Source: Lepidostoma basale (Eukaryota > Arthropoda > Insecta > Trichoptera > Lepidostomatidae). Taken from it: a DNA stretch of 64,000 nt. A program made the position numbers and the translations under genes. Shown in pieces: positions 13,446 through 24,404 of the stretch. The DNA is taken from NCBI GenBank assembly GCA_022606425.2, contig JAHDVF020001229.1, positions 1 to 64,000 of the forward strand, written 5' to 3'. The stretch's first letter is position 1, and every line of letters starts with the position of its first letter. The notes under the pieces are model-generated. The model ran no database searches, was not told the DNA's origin, and saw nothing but the letters and a program-made list of their open reading frames with translations.

Positions 13446-14060
13446 TCTTATGTGGCCTTCCAGGTGGACGGTGTCCGGAAGGCATTGCTGTCACTTTCCA
13501 TTCTGGCTACATGGTCCCTCCAGTATCTTCTTCTGGATCTACTTTGCCGTACAATATCCTCTATTTCGTCAGTTTTTCCTATGTCTGCGTTACGCACAAG
13601 ATCTCGGAGAGTTTTTCCGGTAATGGATATTCTTGTTCTCCGGTCTCAATCTAATGATTGGTCTGCAGCAAGGCGACGCATCTCCTCTTCCACTCCGCTC
13701 GGTTCTCGGCAACTCTCTTCAACTCCGCATAAGAGGTGCAGCCCATATCTCGGCAAATCTGGTCTAGGTACTCGAGGTTGTCCGAGGTTGACGAGGTTGT
13801 CCTCTACCAATAGATTCCTCGACCATTTCCTCCAACACATCATGCAGGAAACATTCATGTCGCAACACATGACCAATCCATGGTGTTCAACATGTGCCTA
13901 CTCTCTTCAACTCTGCTGAGAACCACTTCACTTGTAATGTGGTCCCTCCATGAAACATGGGCAATTCGTCGATAGGTCCACATCTCAAATGCCTCTAGCC
14001 TTTTGCGCTCTCTTTCGCCCAGGCACTAAGTCTCGTAGCCGTACAGTAAAATACTCCAAC
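13446..14060 (-). pseudogene. Chimeric non-LTR tails, minus strand
   Basis: Minus-strand reading gives KTLRDLVRNADIGKTDEIED, SRSRRRYWRDHVARME (13480-13620). Just upstream in that sense is a second tail end resembling ELKRVA.DRAEWKKRCVALLQ (13646-13750; compare 32528-32645) and a VLRHECF/GRGQPR segment (13760-13870). So two related tails are stacked. Several frameshifts. Confidence 0.65.
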
Positions 14061-14509
14061 AATGGATATTAGGACCTTCTATTTACTCACATTTCATCTT
14101 CTTCATATATATTTTGACTTAAGCCCTTTTTACTGCCAACCAGTTTACTATCCGTATTTTCGCCAGGGTGATCAGTAAAGTAATGTTACTTCAGTAAAGA
14201 AACGGATATCAAAAGCTGGTCAGTATCAAAGGTTTTAATCGTATATAGAACAGGGAGTATTGCGAAATCACATATACGAGTATATTTTTAACGGCAAATT
14301 ATTTTTTCATTTGCAATATAAAAAATGACCCAAGAGATATGATTATCGTTTTCCTGTGCTTCCCTGTTGTGTGATGGTAATTACCTTCACATAACAGTGT
14401 GGTGTAGACCACTCCCAGAATGCATTCACTTTTTAAACGAGTAATAACATTAATATGACCGTATGATTTTTTTTTATACAACAGGTTGTTTGAACCCAAT
14501 TACAGTATA
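14061..14509. other. No gene recognised
   Basis: AT-rich; nothing I can support. Confidence 0.4.
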
Positions 14510-14705
14510 CAATTTATTTGAGCTATTATATTGATTCTCATGAAAGGTGATAGGTAGCCAATCTATCGCCATTTTTTATTATCACGTGAATTCTACACCA
14601 GACCAAAGACAGTGTGACAATCACACTGCCATCGCCGGGAATCGAACCCGGGAATTTCAGTATGATCAGAGCTCTTACCACTTTGCCACGAAGGTCGTCA
14701 TTAAC
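14510..14705 (-). repeat. SINE, minus strand
   Basis: Full-length copy of the 5520-5692 family. On the minus strand: ACGACCTTCGTGGCAAAGTG (A box region), GGGTTCGATTCCCGGCGATG (B box), TTTGGTCTGGTGTAGAATTC, ending near AACTGTATA/GGGTTCAAAC at 14510. Confidence 0.88.
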
Positions 14706-14869
14706 AGTATATAAATAACAAAATGGAAAACGTCAAGTTAACGAAAACAGGACAAGAATAACAAATAATGAAAAGAAGGCACCAGTAGATGTGTGGGTGC
14801 ACATAAATTCCTATCACTTGAACAAATTACTTTTTTTTAAATCTTCAGAGTTCAGATATACGAGTATAT

Positions 14870-15125
14870 CTGAACTCTGCATCAACGAGAACCCGACTTC
14901 TGCGATCGGTAGATTGACTGTGCCAAAACGCTGTCCTAACACAAACTTTGGCGACCGAGTCTTCGCAATAGCCGGCCCTAGAACAATATATCAGCAGACC
15001 TTAAGTGCACTGAGAATCAGTCAGAGTTTGGATCGAGACTCAAAACGCACCTTTTCAAATTATCCTTTCCTGATATGCGTTGGGTGCAGCCCTCATATTA
15101 AATATGTTTTATTTTTTAACTAGTT
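14870..15125 (+). pseudogene. Jockey-like RT C-terminal fragment
   Basis: Codes IGRLTVPKRCPNTNFGDRVF, AIAGPRTI, LRISQSLDRDSKRTFSNYPF and a stop after VLFFN. Pattern (RVFAIAGP...SLD.F...LKT.LF) is the C-terminus of Jockey/CR1-type reverse transcriptases. Homologous to 5695-5945. Confidence 0.72.
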
Positions 15126-15399
15126 CATAAAACGGAGCATTTTCTACAGCGCCCTTGAGATGAATAATTCATAAAAATGGCGCTCTTTAATTATTCAATT
15201 TATTATTATTATTATTATAATAGTGTGTGCACGTCATATCATTTACTGAATAGTTAATTATAATACCGTTTCATTTATCCGCAGATTTTTTCAAAATTGG
15301 TAAGAACAGGTATTGGATGTTGTTATATCTATGGAAATATCGCTTGCATTAGAAACCGCAGGATAAGAAAATACTCAGGTTCCAATAAACGAAAGAAAT

Positions 15400-15710
15400 C
15401 AAATTTCTTCTATGTTCGCCATGCTTTGTGTTGTAGATGTTTTATTTGTCTTTTTCTTTTTTATATACTTTGTATACGAGTATAGTAACGGCATGCATCT
15501 CTGATGTTATAATTGATGTGCTTTGACCGTGTTAATCTGTCAAAACTGATCATATTTGTAAACAATTTTATAATATTTTAAATATCTTTATAATATTACT
15601 GAGGAAGGACCGGGTTGTCCGAAATATGTCTGATATATAATTACATTTTTTATAAAAGTTATTGCTGTGTATACAAAGTATATAAAAAAGAAAAAGACAA
15701 ATAAGTCAAA
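15400..15710 (+). repeat. Penelope-like 3' end, family P-C, copy 1
   Basis: Flanked by inverted AAGTATATAAAAAAGAAAAAG blocks (15440-15480 and 15672-15705) around a hammerhead-like core. The same sequence lies 3' of a Penelope GIY-YIG coding region at 21740-22363, which ties the family to Penelope-like elements. Confidence 0.75.
15592..15637 (+). ncRNA. Hammerhead-like ribozyme motif (P-C)
   Basis: Core CTGAGGA at 15599-15605, stem II GGAC/GTCC (15607-15610 and 15617-15620, one unpaired A before it), GAAA at 15621-15624, then TATGTC with the putative cleavage base C15630. Stem I: 15593-15598 pairs with 15631-15636 (one G.T pair). All invariant core bases of the type I hammerhead are present. 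Activity is an inference. Confidence 0.6.
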
Positions 15711-15810
15711 TTTATTCGAAAGAATTAACAACGATTACAAGAGCTGTGTATTTATTTTTAAATTTTATGTAAATTATGGGGAGAGAATTCCAAAGGAGAT
15801 ATTTTAAATA

Positions 15811-17063
15811 TTAGGTGTATAACTTTGCTTAAGATGCTTTGTTAAGATGGCAGTAGCGGTAAGTGGTAGTTGGAATAAATAGATCATAGATGTCATACAA
15901 TAAGCTTAAGTATTTGTAAACATAACGCCATCGAAATTAACGCCATTAGTCGATTTGTGTCTGCATTATAAAGTTATTCCCGATTAAACATGTCAGCTTA
16001 CGAGCCAAATTCTCGTCATTTGCGGGAGGTTTTAATTTTATGCTCTAATATGAAGAAATCTTCGGCTGAGGCTCATCGAATGCTCTCAAATACCTATGGT
16101 GAGGCCGCTATTAGTGAAAGAACGTGCCGAGAGTGGTTTCAACGCTTCAAGAACGGTGATTTTAACGTCGAAGACCAGCATGGCGGTGGAGGAGAGAAGG
16201 TTTTCGAAGATGCAGAATTGGATTGAACAGAAAAGAATTGGCAAGATCATTGGGAGTGACGCAACCAGCCATTTCAAAACGCCTGAAAGTCATGGGAATG
16301 ATTCAGAAACAAGGAAATTGGGTGCCGTACGATGTTGAACGGCGTTTGTGTGTTTGTGAACAGCTGCTTGCAAGGCAAAGACAGAAGGGATTTCTGCATC
16401 GCATTGTGACTGGGGACGAGAAATGGGTTCATTACGATAATCCCAAGCGCAGAAAATCATGGGGATATCCCGGCCATGCTTCCACGTCGACGGCCAAACC
16501 GAATGTTCACGGTTCCAAGGTTATGCTCAATATTTGGTGGGACCAGCTCGGCGTAGTGTATTATGAGTTGTTAAAACCGACTGAAACAATCACAGGCGAT
16601 CGTTATCGAACGCAATTAATGCGTTTGAGCCGAGCATTGAAAGACAAACGGCCGCAATACAACGAGAGACATGATAAAGTGATTTTACAGCATGACAATG
16701 CTCGACCCCATGTTGCGAAAGTGGTCAAGACATACTTGGAAACTTTGAAATGGGAAGTCCTACCCCACCCGCCGTATTCTCCAGACATTGCTCCCTCGGA
16801 CTATCACTTGTTTCGATCAATGGCACACGGCCTAGCTGACCAGCACTTCCGGTCTTATGAAGAAGTAAAAAATTAGATCGATTCGTGGATCGCTTCAAAA
16901 GATGACCAGTTTTTTCATCGCGGGATTCGTATGCTGCCCGAAAGATGGGAGAAAGTAGTGGCCAGCGATGGACAATACTTTGAATCATAAATGTATAACC
17001 AGTTTTTTACGATAAAGCCTCGAATTTCGGAAAAAAACGGCGGAAGGAAAGTTATACACCTAA
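15811..17063 (+). mobile_element. Mariner element, near complete
   Basis: A 1253-bp element with inverted ends (left TTAGGTGTATAACTTTGC, right GGAAAGTTATACACCTAA) between TA dinucleotides at 15809-15810 and 17064-17065. Contains one transposase gene with few lesions (see 15990-16990). Confidence 0.93.
15990..16990 (+). pseudogene. Mariner transposase, mildly damaged
   Basis: N-terminal helix-turn-helix: SAYEPNSRHLREVLI... from 15990 and ARSLGVTQPAISKRLKVMG around 16230-16290. Catalytic Asp residues: IVTGDEKW (16405-16428), LQHDNARPH (16687-16713), APSDYHLF (16791-16814), so a DD34D-type triad is complete. Lesions: a short deletion with frameshift near 16205-16225 and an in-frame TAG at 16874-16876 in ...EEVKN*IDSWIASKD. 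The protein then runs to ...SDGQYFES and stop at 16988-16990. It could have served in trans until recently, but is not intact. Confidence 0.92.
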
Positions 17064-17410
17064 TAACAAAAGCTCTTCCGGTCTTTCGGAATAACCTCGT
17101 ATTGCTCTGGAAGCAATTTATGTTATAATTAATGTGCTTTGACCGTGTTCACAGCTTATTCAAGTTAATCAACAAATAGAAAGTTATTAACGTCGAGAAA
17201 TCTAATCCGACAGAAGCACCTGTATTTAAGGCAAAGGTGCAACTAGTAATTAGCTCTATGACATACTTGCTCTCGTGTATCTTCGCCGTAACTGCCAACT
17301 CTTCAGGGATGCATGCCGTTACTCATCTAAGGCATCCTATTATGCGCCGGTGATGTTTAATAAAATATTTATTAAGATTAAATTAGGAGTAAGATTAAAT
17401 TAAATCAAAA
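17064..17410. other. No gene recognised
   Basis: Shares a short stretch (ATGTGCTTTGACCGTGTT, 17132) with 15515; otherwise nothing. Confidence 0.35.
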
Positions 17411-18069
17411 ATACAATATGATCATATCGGTATCAAAGACCAAGAGTATAATATGCTGTCGAGCTCAGGTGGGATGTAGCGTGTCTGTAGGGGGTGTTTC
17501 AGTGGAACAGGTGGAAAAATGTAGATATCTGGGTGTGGACTTGTGTGGGAAAACGGATCTACCGTGTGAAGTGATGGGGCAAATAAACAAGGCTGCGGTC
17601 ATTTCAGGATGCTTGAATAATTCAATTTGGAAAAATCCTGACATGAAGATCAGCAGAAAAGTGTGAATCTATAAGACTTGTGTGCGACTTATCATCACAT
17701 ATGGGATCGAGTGCAGGGCGGACACCACTATCACGAAAAACGCGCTCAGAGTGTCAGAAATGAAGATGCTCAGATATATATCTGGCAAGACACTGCAAGA
17801 GAGGATAAGGAAATCACGAATAAGGGAGATATGCGAGGTCAAGAATGTCGTTAGGTGGGGAAGGCAAAGGAGAAGATACTGGTATGCACACGTCAGGAGA
17901 ATGGATCCATCCAGACTCCCCTTCATTGTGTTGCACGGCCAGCCCCAAGGTAGACGACTCCGGGGAGACCACCAAAGAGATGGATCGACAGCTGGGAGTC
18001 GATTTGGCAGGAGGCCAATTCCTCTTAAGAAACAGGCCACTAGGCCTACACTAAGAATAAGAAGAAGAG
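17411..18069 (+). pseudogene. N2-related non-LTR C-terminal region
   Basis: Codes VEQVEKCRYLGVDLCGKTDL, INKAAVISGCLNNSIWKNPD, a stop, then CVRLIITYGIECRADTTITK, KTLQERIRKSRIREICEVKN, RRRYWYAHVRRMDPSRLPF. This aligns block by block with N2 (20082-20890) but is clearly diverged, so a sister family. Ends in an AAG-rich tail (18051-18069). The RT active-site region is missing (5' truncation). Confidence 0.82.
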
Positions 18070-18179
18070 AAATCAGGAGTCCGGAAAACGAGTTGTGTGA
18101 CCCCGTTAGAGAGATGTCATTGTTTGATATTACAATAAAATCAAAAATTAATTTTCTCCTCGTTTCGTAGATTGATTTA
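18070..18179. other. No gene recognised
   Basis: Short spacer between two retrotransposon tails. Confidence 0.3.
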
Positions 18180-18560
18180 GTGTTCTTCTTCAGCCCTATT
18201 CAGTCCATTCCTGGAAAAAAACCTCCTCCATTCGGTTTCACGTCGCTCGGTCTTGTGCAGACTTTACCCAGATTATTCCAACATGTCAGTTCAGGTCATT
18301 CTTCTATCGTAGTTGCGGTTAATCTGCACCTCTCTTTAAGGTCCATGGTCTCCAAGTCGGCAATTTTACTGTCCCTTTTTCTTCCGAGCTTCTGGCTACG
18401 TGACCTACCCATTTTCATTTTGAAGTCGCTTCATGGTGAATGATATCAGTGACCTATGTTTTTCTCGCTCACCGTATCGTTTCTGACTCTGTATCTAGAG
18501 CTTATTCCTAAAATGGCTCTTTGGTTCACTCGTAGTATCTACAACACAACAATGCTACAG
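18180..18560 (-). pseudogene. N3 non-LTR tail, minus strand
   Basis: Minus-strand reading resembles the N3 family: ILGISSRYRVRNDTVSEKN near 18510-18460, KMGRSRSQKLGRKRDSKI near 18420-18360, CRLTATTIEE.PELTCWNNL near 18330-18270. Frameshifted; partner of 18995-19328. Confidence 0.65.
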
Positions 18561-18994
18561 TTTCGAGGCCCTAAAGGCAACCGACAGCACACAAACTTTA
18601 TATACTTTTCTCTTTAGATTGATCGATATTTTTCGTTTTTTTTTTAATGTAACGGAAGGTGCCCAGTCAATCAAAGATGATTTAGTATTTGTTTAGTAAT
18701 TTAATAAATATTGATAAAAACATTTTTAAAGTTATAATTCTTTTGGCATGTTTAGTAGAGGTTAAAATTGAGAGCTGCGCGCGCACCATGCAACGGAAGT
18801 GATACGAGACATGAAGGTAGTTAGCTATAATAGTACCAACGAACTATCGCTTTTTATTGGGGTAATTTCGAATATTTAATGCATCATTATTTGTAAAAAC
18901 TTTTTAATAAGTTGAAAGAACCTGTATCAAATTTATGATATTAGTGCGAGTACAATAATTCGAATATATACGTAAGTATGGGAATTCGAAAGTA
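18561..18994. other. No gene recognised
   Basis: AT-rich, nothing supported. Confidence 0.4.
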
Positions 18995-19328
18995 AGTATA
19001 ATATAAGCCTAAGAGACAGAGTCAGAAACGATACGGTGAGAGAAAAAACAAAGGTCACTGGCATCATCCATCGGGTGGCGACTCTAAAATTCCAATGGGC
19101 AGGTCATGTAGCAAGAAGCTCAGATGAAAAATGGACAAGAAGACTGCTGACTTGGAGACCGTGGACGGCAAAGAGAAGTGCAGGGCGACCGCAACTACAG
19201 TGGAAGGATGATCTGAACAGACACGTTGGAATAACCTGAATGCAGTCTGCACAAGACAGAGTGTTATGGAAGCGAATGGAGTAGGTCTTTGGTGGACGGA
19301 AATAGGCTGAAGAAGAAGAAGAAGAAGT
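18995..19328 (+). pseudogene. N3 non-LTR tail with (GAA)n end
   Basis: Codes SLRDRVRNDTVREKTKVTGI, FQWAGHVARSSDEKWTRRLL, RSAGRPQLQWKDDLNRHVG, then a frameshift and QSAQDR..WKRME. Ends in AAGAAGAAGAAGAAG (19308-19328). 5'-truncated. Confidence 0.8.
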
Positions 19329-19804
19329 AATACAAATCACTTTTTTTAAAAAAAGATGACGAAGTTAGCCATCAATGATAAGTAATTCATTTAATTTTCC
19401 CACATTGTGTGGTGAAAAAATTATCATTGTCATAACTTGTGTTTAAAAACTTTAAAAGTGTTTTTTCTTTTGTTTTGTTACACCAAAGAATTATATTCTT
19501 ATGTGCGTAGATACGTACACACACTGTTTTTTTTTTAATGTATGTATATTATTGTATATATAATTTTGATACATACATTTCCCACTAAGGGTGCATTATG
19601 GATAAGATGGTTATTTATAATGATGTGTATTTTTCCAGTTTGTACACAATCTTCTCAGTTTGCTACGTTGTTATCACTCAACTGTACGAGATTCTGGAAT
19701 GCAAAGAGCGTGTGTAAATATCATAGGATTTTCTCCCTACTCTGCGCAACAAGTTCGTATCGGATGAACCACTTACAATCATTTGAATAAGTTTTTAAAA
19801 ACAT
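19329..19804. other. No gene recognised
   Basis: AT-rich; nothing supported. Confidence 0.4.
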
Positions 19805-19975
19805 CGATTTTCACACCACTTTTGTGTACCTTTCAAAAACATGTTAAAGATTAAAATTCATACACTGAAGAGTGGAAGTCTGTTCCCCGAAACATGTTTG
19901 TGAAAGGTGCAAAAAAGTGTTGTGAAAATACAATGTTTTCAAAAAGTTTTTCAAATGTGAATCCACAACAAAGTG
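19805..19975 (+). repeat. Penelope-like 3' end, family P-E
   Basis: Two inverted segments (TTTTCACACCACTTTTGTG at 19809 and TGTGAAAGGTGCAAAAAAGT at 19900) around a hammerhead-like core. A second, partial copy lies at 7205-7285. Confidence 0.65.
19861..19902 (+). ncRNA. Hammerhead-like ribozyme motif (P-E), full core
   Basis: CTGAAGA at 19865-19871; stem II opens with the canonical G72-C88 pair (19872, 19888) and continues GGAA/TTCC (19874-19877, 19883-19886); GAA at 19889-19891; short stem III A-C/G-T (19892-19893 with 19896-19897) around AT; putative cleavage base T19898. Stem I: 19861-19864 pairs with 19899-19902 (one G.T). Every invariant base of the type I hammerhead is present. Confidence 0.65.
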
Positions 19976-20081
19976 ATGACGAATATAGAAGAGAAACACA
20001 TACAATCAAATTAAGTTTCCTTGAATTACTTGAAAATTCCAACTATTACATCAGTTGTATTGTAGCGAGAGAATTACGTTA

Positions 20082-20890
20082 TTTCTTCTTCTTCTTCTTC
20101 CTTGTTGTATACCTATGTGGTCTGTTCTCCAGAGTGTTGCTCCTCCTGTGAGGTAGATTCCCAGCTCTCCCAGTCCTTCCTTCTTTTAGGAGGTCTTCCA
20201 CGAGGACGAGTCCCATGAGGCTGATTATGCAATGCAATATAGGGGAGTCTGGTGGTGTCCATTCTTTGAACATGATCCTACCAGCCCCTTTTTCGCTGTC
20301 TGCTCCATCTTATAATATCCTTAACCTTACATACCTCTCTTATTCTGGTGCTCCTCACGCGATCTCTCAGTGTCTTGCCTGCTATCGTCCTCATTGTCTT
20401 TATTTCGAAAGTCCTAAAAACTTGTTTGGTCCTTACTGTGTCTGCCATTGCTTCGACGCCATATGTTATGATTAATCTTACGTATGCTTTATAGATTCTC
20501 ATCTTACTCTTAATGGCCATATATATGTTTTTCCATATTGTAAATTTTAGAGCGCTAGAGATTGCAGCTGCCTTGTTTACTTGGGCTTTTATTTCTTCCC
20601 ACAGATCAGCTCCTCTCACCAGGTCTATGCCTAGATATTTAAAGGGTTCTGTGGGTTGTTTTTCTTTATATAGGTTACATGTTTTGGGTGTTTTGGAAAA
20701 GGTCATACATTTTGTTATTTCTATAGAGATCGTCATGTTGTATTTCTTACAGGCGTGATGTAGTCTGTCTAGCATTTTTTGTAAGTCATCATTGTTTTCA
20801 GCTATGATTATAGCATCGTCTGCATAACAGACCACATTGATAATTTGCTTTCCCATCTTATATTCCAGTTGTAGCGATTGGGTCTCCTCT
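20082..20890 (-). mobile_element. N2 non-LTR retrotransposon, RT to 3' end
   Basis: Longest N2 copy. From the left end of the protein (20880): INVVCYADDAIIIAENN holds the reverse-transcriptase active-site box (YADD). Then DRLHHACKKYNMTISIEITK, KYLGIDLVRGADLWEEIKAQ, YKAYVRLIITYGVEAMADTV, KTLRDRVRSTRIREVC, RWSRQRKRGW, and after a frameshift ...RMDTTRLPYIALHNQPHG and GRPPK. Ends in a (GAA)n tail on the minus strand (20082-20100 read as TTC repeats). 5'-truncated upstream of the YADD box. Matches RTE/Jockey-type LINE C-terminal architecture; clade not assigned. Confidence 0.9.
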
Positions 20891-21739
20891 ATATGTATAG
20901 AAGTACGTTTCGAGTATTTAAAAATATTTTTTAAATCTCTCTAGAAGAATCTCTTATATTATAATATTATACAATATTTGTTTCAATCCATTCCACAGGT
21001 TATTTTCAGTTAGCTAAACTTTAAAAATGCTTAGCCCGAATAAGTTTTGATTACCACTCGGATAAGGTGAGAATTCCGTATTGATTATTCGATTAAAAAT
21101 TACTATAAAGAAATGAGTGTTATTTTATCCGATTTCTGCCAAAAAATTAAAATCAAATCTGTAAAACGTTCTTTAACTAAAAAATAATAAAAATCTATTA
21201 GAAAGAGAGGCCAATGTAAATGAGCTTACTAGTTTATCAGAAATTTCTTTTTCAGAGTTTCCTGTTAACTTTGGATAAATACGAAGAACAAAATAAACTC
21301 ATTGATATCATTCTGTGAAGTCGCTCGGTAAAAGTCCGATACAAATTCAATTGCGACGTACAAGGAGGTCTTACACGACATAAAATTCTATGAAGCACAG
21401 CCGGAAGTTTCGCGCTAGTTTTTTTTTATTTGAATTTAGAGTGCGAGAACACAATCCCCCCCCCCCCCCCACCCCCCGACGGAAACCTTCCCACCAGCAA
21501 TATCCCGCAGCGTGCATCTCGCTCCCGGAGATTCGTTCAGGTTTTCCTTTCTATAATACCTTTGTGTTCAAAATAACATCAATGAATCTAGGCGAGATGA
21601 CAAATGATAGCAAAAGAAATCACCGAGACAAATGCATGACATAATATTGAATCATATCAGAAATATAAGTCATACTTAGTAATATTTTTTTAAGTTCGAA
21701 AAAACATGGATGGATCGAATCAATAAATACATTTTACAT
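20891..21739. other. No gene; poly(C) tract at 21456-21477
   Basis: AT-rich except for C15-A-C6 at 21456-21477 and a GC-richer flank to 21540. The open frame across it has no recognisable content. Confidence 0.45.
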
Positions 21740-22363
21740 GAACAACAATGTTTCTTCTATATACACCATACTTTATGTTGTTATGATGGTTTATTTCTAT
21801 TTTTCTTTTTTATGCACTTTGTATATACAACACTTTAATCTTCAGACAACCAGTCCTTCTTCAGTAAAGATACATATTTATAAAAAAATATTATAAAATT
21901 GTTGTTGTTTACATGATCTGACAGATGTTATAAAGATTTATTTTGGAACGTTGATGCTTTTGTTATAACAAATATTATGATTCAATTTAAAATTTATAAT
22001 AAAAAATTTAAGCTCTTAATGGGGTTCAGGTTACAACAAAGGAAATAAATCAAAGATTGGACTTGACGTTAAATTTATTTGATTATTTAAAAATTTATTT
22101 TTATTTTTAATAGCTTTTTTAATTTCTAAAATTTCGAGATTGCTCAAAGTTATATTTCTATTATTAACTTGCAAAATTTCAACGCCAATATATTTATTAA
22201 ATGAATGATCTTTTTCTATGAGGTGGTAAGCAAATTCAGGAAAATTATTATTAGAGAGACATCTTATGTGCTCTTTTATTCTTAATTTAAAATTACGCCT
22301 TGTTTTACCAATATAAAAATATGAGCAATCATTACATTTCAGTTTATGCAAAATTTTAGTTCA
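21740..22363 (-). mobile_element. Penelope-like element, 3' part
   Basis: Contains the C-terminal endonuclease region (22031-22363) followed on the same strand by a P-C-type 3' end with the AAAAAAGAAAAATAGAAATAA block (21790-21815). The hammerhead-like core (21836-21866) is degraded: CTGAAGA is kept but GAAA has become GAAG. 5'-truncated. Confidence 0.85.
22031..22363 (-). pseudogene. Penelope GIY-YIG endonuclease domain
   Basis: Minus-strand frame ILHKLKCNDCSYFYIGKTRR, NFKLRIKEHIRCLSNNNFPE, FAYHLIEKDHSF, ending IFDLFPLL and stop at 22031. The pattern C..C...YIG.T.R....R..EH is the GIY-YIG nuclease domain with the Cys pair typical of Penelope-like retroelements. Its nuclease nicks target DNA. 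The GIY strand and the reverse transcriptase upstream are absent, so this is a truncated copy, though the remaining 110 codons are open. Confidence 0.88.
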
Positions 22364-22704
22364 TGAAACATGAAAAAATATCAGGAATGAAGAGGCTTGG
22401 AGAGTGTAACAATAATGGTGTAATTCCCCTCTTAATCAGCAAATAGAGCATTCTGTACAGCCGATTCTTTCCCATGACTGGAGCTGAGTACTGCGGCCCG
22501 GGATATTTTGTTTTTGTGGTCTATAAATTATGACGTTCGCTTATAAATTGTAACCTACATAGACCCGGATGCAGCTGTTATTGATTAAACCTCAATCAGT
22601 TGTGTTCCTACGAGTAACTTTGCAAAGATTTTTAAGTGGGGGCACGACATTAGATCAGGAAACAAAAGTTATATTCCTCGCTGTTTTAAATTAACGAGGT
22701 CACA
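22364..22704. other. No gene recognised
   Basis: Nothing supported. Confidence 0.4.
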
Positions 22705-22708
22705 ACTT

Positions 22709-23093
22709 CGTCACCTGAGAGTAAGAGGGTTCCAAATAACAAAATTTCACATTTGGCTTTTTTTCGTGAAAAGGGTTCTTACTAACCTTATCTATATGTA
22801 CAATAAAAAAAAACATGTAATAGTATCGTCATTTTGATGTTACGAAAAGAATCAAGTTCCATCTGATCATTCAAAACACACGATTCACTGAAGAAGGATT
22901 CATTTAAACTTAGAACTTTATTATTCCAACTGTTGCCAGACAAAATTTACACGTTTCTCGGTAAAAGAATCTCTGGAAATTGGAATAAAACCCCTTTATT
23001 CCAAGATACACACCCGAAACCAACAAAACTTTGACTTCATTTTTCTCAGCTTTTTACTTTTGTCAGTTGGAACCTTCTTACTCTCACGTGACG
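22709..23093. mobile_element. MITE family M1, copy 2 (385 bp)
   Basis: Full-length M1: CGTCACCTGAGAGTAAGAGG at the left, CTTACTCTCACGTGACG at the right, flanked by ACTT at 22705-22708 and 23094-23097. The inner part contains GGAATAAAACCCCTTTATTCC-type dyads. Non-coding. Confidence 0.95.
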
Positions 23094-23097
23094 ACTT

Positions 23098-23609
23098 GTT
23101 AATGAAGTACAGGGTGCTCACTTAAAATACTGCGCGGGTAGTAGTTCCAGCTTGAAAAGTAGGTACTTGTCTCCTGTAGGATGGTGTAATTATTTTCTTT
23201 TTAACATATATTTAAATTTAAATTAATGCAACTCTTGTTACGTAAGGATTGTCCAGAGACATGTATGCTTGTTATCTTAAAGAGTTGGGTTTATTTCTAT
23301 CACCCTGGCTTAACTACTCTCGGTGGTAAGTAAATCTCCCCCTTTCTCTCCATTTCTCCCCATTTCTCCCACCTGATACCTATTCATGTTTCAACAAACA
23401 TGTTTGTTAATGCAAATAATGTACATGTAAGTAAGTAATGAAAATAAGTAAATAAAGTGTTCTGTAACCAATTCTTTAATCATGCAAAAACTTGAAAACT
23501 ATTATAATATTCTATAATAACCAATTCCTATACTTTTGAACTCCTTGTGTGAAACTGAAAATAATACCATGATGCTTTTGGTAAAAAATTGAGGCTTTTC
23601 TCTTACATG
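23098..23609. other. No gene recognised
   Basis: AT-rich with a CTCCCC-rich patch at 23335-23370. Nothing supported. Confidence 0.4.
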
Positions 23610-24105
23610 CTGGTCACAGGTTGCTTAAAGCCGACAGCCTGGGAGAAGATTTACATCCTGGCTAACATATAAAATGCCGCAATGCCTCAAGACTAAAGTC
23701 TTCAACCAGTGCGTCTTGCCAGTCATGACGTACGGAGCCGAGACGTGGACACTGACAAAAAGTCTAGTCTACAGATTCAAGGTCGCCCAATGCGCCATGG
23801 AAAGAGCCATGCTTAAAATAACCTTGAGGGACCGATTTAGAAACGTATTTATTCGACAACAAATCAAGGTGACTGAGCTGGCTCTAAGGATGGGCGGGGT
23901 GAAGTGGCGATGGGCTGGCTATATCTGTCAGAGAACCGACGGCCGATGGGGGAGACGGGTTCTGACGTCCCCCTGCCCGCTGGACTGATGATCTGAAGAG
24001 GATTGCTGGACATGGATGGATAGGAGCGGCAATGGGTAGGGGACGGTGGCGTGCTTTAGGAGAGGCCTACATTCAGCAGTGGATAAAATACGGCTGATGA
24101 TAACA
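23610..24105 (+). pseudogene. N3-type non-LTR tail
   Basis: Codes TKVFNQCVLPVMTYGAETWT, AMERAMLKITLRDRFRNVFI, WRWAGYICQRTDGRWGRRVL, then frameshifts and ...EAYIQQW-like TTCAGCAGTGG at 24070. The same tail is at 33000-33460 (+). Confidence 0.82.
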
Positions 24106-24371
24106 TATAAAATTTAACTGTGAGTATAGAACTCTAAAAATATAATGAGATAATAATACGTTTAACAAAACGAAACTTACGAAATTGAACAACGAACATT
24201 TAATATTAAAACAAAATGATGTTATTGAAGAAAGAGTATACGACCAGCACAAATTAATTATGTCTAAGTCAAATATGTTTAAAGTTGAAATATGGTTAGT
24301 GAACTGGGAAACAACAAGCTGTACGCCATTGACGTAGTTGCTGGCGCAGGTAGGTGGTGGAAGGTGGAAGT

Positions 24372-24404
24372 GGGTGCAAGTGGGTGGTGGAGGGTGGAGG
24401 CGGG
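24372..24404 (+). other. G-quadruplex-prone tract, GGG every 10 bases
   Basis: GGG at 24372-24374, 24382-24384, 24392-24394 and 24402-24404, each loop 7 bases, within a G-rich run (24345-24410). It fits the usual G3N1-7 quadruplex rule at its limit and is phased at about one helical turn. Confidence 0.7.
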
